Positions 61,366 through 64,000 of a DNA stretch of 64,000 nt are shown here, in pieces. Numbering within the stretch: the first letter of the stretch is position 1; each line of letters opens with the position of its first letter. A model generated the notes under the pieces. It searched no databases and was not told the DNA's origin. It saw only the letters and a list, made by a program, of their open reading frames with translations. Source of the stretch: Nocardia sp. alder85J. GTDB lineage: Bacteria; Actinomycetota; Actinomycetes; Mycobacteriales; Mycobacteriaceae. The stretch is taken from contig NZ_JAIUCZ020000016.1 of the NCBI RefSeq assembly GCF_020176955.2, positions 1 through 64,000 on the forward strand, in the 5' to 3' direction. Both the position numbers and the translations under genes were made by a program.

Positions 61366-61385
61366 GGTCGGCCTGCCGGCCGACC
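61366..61385 (+). terminator. Hairpin, possible attenuator
   Basis: GGTCGGCC-TGCC-GGCCGACC is a perfect 8-bp stem followed by TGTTTGTC. A second, longer perfect hairpin, CCGCGCCGGC-TCGT-GCCGGCGCGG, follows at 61400-61423, and CCTCGCGAGG (61431-61440) overlaps the next RBS. Together they resemble a regulated leader. Confidence 0.5.
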
Positions 61386-61450
61386 TGTTTGTCATCCGCC
61401 CGCGCCGGCTCGTGCCGGCGCGGTCACCGTCCTCGCGAGGAGTCCCTGCC

Positions 61451-61624
61451 ATGTTCGCCGTCCATGCCCCGTCCCGTGCCCAACTGCTGGCCGCGCTGCG
61501 CGATCGCGCTCGCCGGATGTACTCCCGGCACGTGCTCACCCCGCAGGAGCGGGTCAATCTGGCGGCCGGCCGCCGCCCCGCCTCCGTGTTCAGTGCCTCG
61601 ATGGGCCACCACCCGTATCTCTGA
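61451..61624 (+). CDS. Hypothetical 57-aa protein
   Basis: ATG 61451 is 8 nt from CGAGGAG (61436-61442). The product starts MFAVHAPSRAQLLAALRDRA and ends GHHPYL; it is basic and helical with no membrane segment. I recognise no family. It stands between a structured leader and the NRPS gene, 245 bp before the latter, so it may belong with it. Confidence 0.55.
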   Translation: MFAVHAPSRAQLLAALRDRARRMYSRHVLTPQERVNLAAGRRPASVFSASMGHHPYL

Positions 61625-61869
61625 CGCACTTGCGCCGCCGCCCCGCTCCCGTTGTACCGCAGTCGTTTTCACATCACCGTCAGGTGTGAGACAGCTGTGA
61701 ATCCACCCCGATCGGTTTCTCTTGATGGAAAAGGGGGGTACCCGGCCCACGCCGACTGGCGTTGACTGCGTTCGAGCTGTTTGATTCGCAGTGGATGTTT
61801 GCATGTCGGTGTATCGCCCGGCGGGGTCGATTCGGGCGAGGTCGTGGTAGTGAGCGTGGAGGTCGATGC

Positions 61870-64000
61870 ATGGCGGACGTGGGTTACGGGCAGGATCGGC
61901 GCGCGGCGGCGGTCAGGACCCGCCCGGTACGCCGCCGCACCCCCGCCGTCACCACGCTCCCGCACCTGCTCGCCGCCGCCGTCGAGCGCAATCCGGACGG
62001 CCTCGCCGTCACCGACGCCGAACGGTCGATGACCTACGCCGAACTGGACAGCTGGTCGACCCGGCTGGCGCGGCTGCTGATCGCCCGCGGGATCGGACCG
62101 GAGGATGTGGTCGCCCTCGGCATCCCGCGCTCGGTGTGGTCGGTGGCCGCGGTGTGGGCCGTGGCCAAGTCCGGCGCGGCATTCGTGCCGATCGACCCGA
62201 ACTATCCGCCCGCCCGGGTGGCGCGGATGGCCGAGGATTCCGGGGCGGTGCTCGGTCTCACCGTCGCGGCCGCGCGTCCGGCGCTGCCCGGCGCCCCGGA
62301 CTGGCTGGTGCTCGACGATCCGGATTTCGAGGAGGCCCGCCGCCGCTTTCCCGACGATCTGGTCGTCAACGCCGATCGGGTGCGGCCGCTGCGCGGTGAC
62401 GACGCGGCCTATCTGATCTACACGTCGGGTTCGACCGGTCTGCCCAAGGGCGTCGTGGTGAGCCACACCGGCCTCCGGGGCGTGTGTATCGAACAACGTG
62501 AGCGCTACGGGGTGTCCGAGAGTTCGCGCACCCTGCACTTCGCCTCGCCCAGCTTCGACGCCTCGATGCTGGAACTGCTGCTGGCCTGCGGCGCGGGCGC
62601 GACGATGGTGATCGCGCCGACCGAGGTGTACGGCGGCGCCGAACTGGCCGGACTGCTCCGCACCCGGCGGATCACCCACGCGTTCCTCACTCCGGCGGCG
62701 GTCGCCTCGATGGATCCGGCCGGGCTCGACGATCTGGAGAGTCTCGCGATCGGCGGCGAGGCGTGGGCGCCGGACCTGGTCAACCGCTGGGCGACCGGCG
62801 GACGCCGGTTCCGCAACGTGTACGGGCCCACCGAGGCCACCATCATCATGTCGGTGGGCGAGCCGCTGGCGCCCGGTGATCCGATCACCCTCGGCGCCGC
62901 CCTCCGCGGCATGGCCACCCGGATCCTGGACACCCGGCTGCACCGGTCCGTCCCGGGTGACGTCGGCGAGTTGTATCTGGCGGGGGCGGGGGTGGCCCGC
63001 GGCTACCATCGCCGGCCCGGACTCACCGCCACCCGCTTCGTCGCCGATCCGTTCGGCCCGCCCGGCAGCCGCGCCTATCGCACCGGCGATCTGGGCCGGG
63101 AGACGCCGGCGGGCGTGCAGTACGCGGGCCGCAACGACTTCCAGGTGAAGTTGCGCGGTTTCCGCATCGAACTCGGTGAGATCGATGCGGTGCTCGCCGC
63201 GCATCCGGGCGTCGATTTCGCCGCCACCGTGGCGCATACCGGGCCCACCGGCGCGACCGTGCTGGTGGCGCACGTGCTGCCCGCGCCCGGCGCGACCGTC
63301 GACACCGCGGCCCTGCTGACCGCCGCCGCGCGGGCGCTGCCCGCCTACATGGTGCCCGCCTCGATCACGGTGCTGGACCACATCCCGCTCACCCCCGTCG
63401 GCAAACTCGACCGCGCTGCCCTCCCCGCCCCGGACCTCGCGATGGCCGCCTATCGCGCGCCCGCCGACCCGGTGCAGCGCCTCGTCGCCGAGGTGTTCGC
63501 CGATCTGCTCCAGGTCACCCGCGTCGGCCTGGACGACGACTTCTTCACCCTCGGCGGCAATTCGCTCGCGGCCACCCAGGCGGCCGCCCGCATCCGGGCC
63601 GCGACCGGCACGGACTTCCCGGCCCGCGTGCTGTTCGAGGCGCCGACGGTCGAGGCGCTCGCGACGGCGGTCACGGCGCTGGGGCCCGTGGGCTCGGTGC
63701 GCCCGCGGCTGGTCGCCCGTGACCGGGGTGCGGGGGAGACGATCCCGCTGTCGCCACCGCAGTACCGGATGTGGCTGCTGAACCAGTTCGACACCGCGTC
63801 GGCGCTGAACAACGTGCCGGTAGCGATCCGCCTCACCGGCCCGCTCGACATATCCGCCCTGAACGCGGCCGTCGCCGACCTGATCGTCCGCCACGAGGTG
63901 CTGCGCACGATCTACCCGCGCGACGGACACGATGCGGTGCAACGGATTCTGGACCCGGCCGACCCCGGCCTGACCCCGGTGCCGGTCCGGGACGAGCACG
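61870..64000 (+). CDS. Non-ribosomal peptide synthetase, A-T-C..., 5' part
   Basis: The frame is open from ATG 61870 (RBS GTGGAGGT at 61856-61863) to the window end, 710 codons. It starts with an adenylation domain (about 30-520: YLIYTSGSTGLPKGVVVSH, NVYGPTEATI, YRTGDLGR, GRNDFQVKLRGFRIELGEID, PVGKLDRAALP), then a carrier domain with LGGNSLAATQ (S565), and the beginning of a condensation domain (IPLSPPQYRMWLLNQFD, DLIVRHEVLRTIYP). No initial C domain, so it is likely an initiation module. Aligning with PheA I read the pocket as D-A-L-F-A-G-V-I-I, hydrophobic, with no confident substrate. The product is unknown. Confidence 0.95.
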   Translation, partial: MADVGYGQDRRAAAVRTRPVRRRTPAVTTLPHLLAAAVERNPDGLAVTDAERSMTYAELDSWSTRLARLLIARGIGPEDVVALGIPRSVWSVAAVWAVAKSGAAFVPIDPNYPPARVARMAEDSGAVLGLTVAAARPALPGAPDWLVLDDPDFEEARRRFPDDLVVNADRVRPLRGDDAAYLIYTSGSTGLPKGVVVSHTGLRGVCIEQRERYGVSESSRTLHFASPSFDASMLELLLACGAGATMVIAPTEVYGGAELAGLLRTRRITHAFLTPAAVASMDPAGLDDLESLAIGGEAWAPDLVNRWATGGRRFRNVYGPTEATIIMSVGEPLAPGDPITLGAALRGMATRILDTRLHRSVPGDVGELYLAGAGVARGYHRRPGLTATRFVADPFGPPGSRAYRTGDLGRETPAGVQYAGRNDFQVKLRGFRIELGEIDAVLAAHPGVDFAATVAHTGPTGATVLVAHVLPAPGATVDTAALLTAAARALPAYMVPASITVLDHIPLTPVGKLDRAALPAPDLAMAAYRAPADPVQRLVAEVFADLLQVTRVGLDDDFFTLGGNSLAATQAAARIRAATGTDFPARVLFEAPTVEALATAVTALGPVGSVRPRLVARDRGAGETIPLSPPQYRMWLLNQFDTASALNNVPVAIRLTGPLDISALNAAVADLIVRHEVLRTIYPRDGHDAVQRILDPADPGLTPVPVRDEH

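Noticed and set aside
61225..61689. 154-codon frame from ATG 61225
   Set aside because: Pro/Arg-rich with no RBS; it overlaps the hairpins and the better supported 61451 gene.
61669..63999. Long minus-strand frame opposite the NRPS
   Set aside because: The plus strand has unmistakable A, T and C domain motifs; the opposite frame has no recognisable domain.

Overview
The window is very GC-rich and reads as chromosomal DNA of a mycolic-acid actinomycete, most likely Nocardia. An MspA-type porin end, a Hip1/CaeA-type protease, SURF1, PtpA and a PimC-like mannosyltransferase all point to this group. The gene order from 13.1 to 38.1 kb follows, inverted, the Mycobacterium tuberculosis segment from Rv2236c (cobD) to Rv2221c (glnE), with each strand relation kept. 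The species is inference; I could run no search.

Layout. 0-13 kb: end of an MspA-like porin, a SanA/YdcF-like membrane protein, a solitary adenine DNA methyltransferase, a TetR regulator, a gamma-carbonic-anhydrase-like protein, an acyl-CoA ligase, an ECF41 (SigJ-type) sigma factor, alanine dehydrogenase, a metallo-beta-lactamase-fold hydrolase with a divergent GlxA-type AraC regulator, and a PadR/membrane-protein pair. 13-24 kb: corrin-related and conserved genes (cobD, antiporter, SURF1, ptpA, cobC-type aminotransferase, NIF3, zinc-ribbon protein, RNase H-phosphatase fusion). 24-33 kb: SPFH protein, RNase P RNA (minus strand), two alpha/beta hydrolases, CHAD protein, a lipoprotein, a decayed Rpn nuclease, a phosphotransferase and panB. 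32-38 kb: Hip1-like protease, glnA2, glnE. 38-50 kb: DUF2156 lysyltransferase-like gene with a 12-codon upstream ORF, lipoprotein metallopeptidase, DMT transporter, TetR-DoxX pair, orphan antitoxin-like HTH gene, MocR regulator with a divergent epimerase, PEP-mutase-family enzyme, double-hotdog protein and a complete 1,021-bp IS5-type insertion sequence with terminal repeats and a 3-bp target duplication. 50-61 kb: TetR and a divergent frameshifted SDR, a copper-radical oxidase with five N-terminal repeats, a PimC-like glycosyltransferase with a DUF2334 protein, lumazine synthase, monoacylglycerol lipase, M20 peptidase and CocE-type hydrolase. 61-64 kb: a possible leader/attenuator ahead of a 57-aa gene, then the start of an NRPS gene (A-T-C...) that runs off the window.

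How genes work together. glnA2 and glnE are a glutamine synthetase and a GS adenylyltransferase. cobD, the cobC-like aminotransferase and the phosphatase half of the RNase H fusion could supply late steps of the cobalamin nucleotide loop. Lipoprotein, prolyl aminopeptidase and CHAD genes are coupled by 1-base stop/start overlaps. Several regulators have palindromes placed over their own promoters (padR, both later tetR genes, mocR).

One recurring theme: six genes (padR, araC, glnA2, glnE, two tetR) have a TANNNT hexamer 6-7 nt before the start codon and no Shine-Dalgarno sequence, which suggests leaderless transcripts. I found no tRNA, rRNA or CRISPR array, and no clear novel multi-gene system. 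The strongest oddities are the copper oxidase with repeat array, the Rpn remnant with 24-bp repeats, the coupled upstream ORF at 38.3 kb and the hairpin-rich leader at 61.3 kb.
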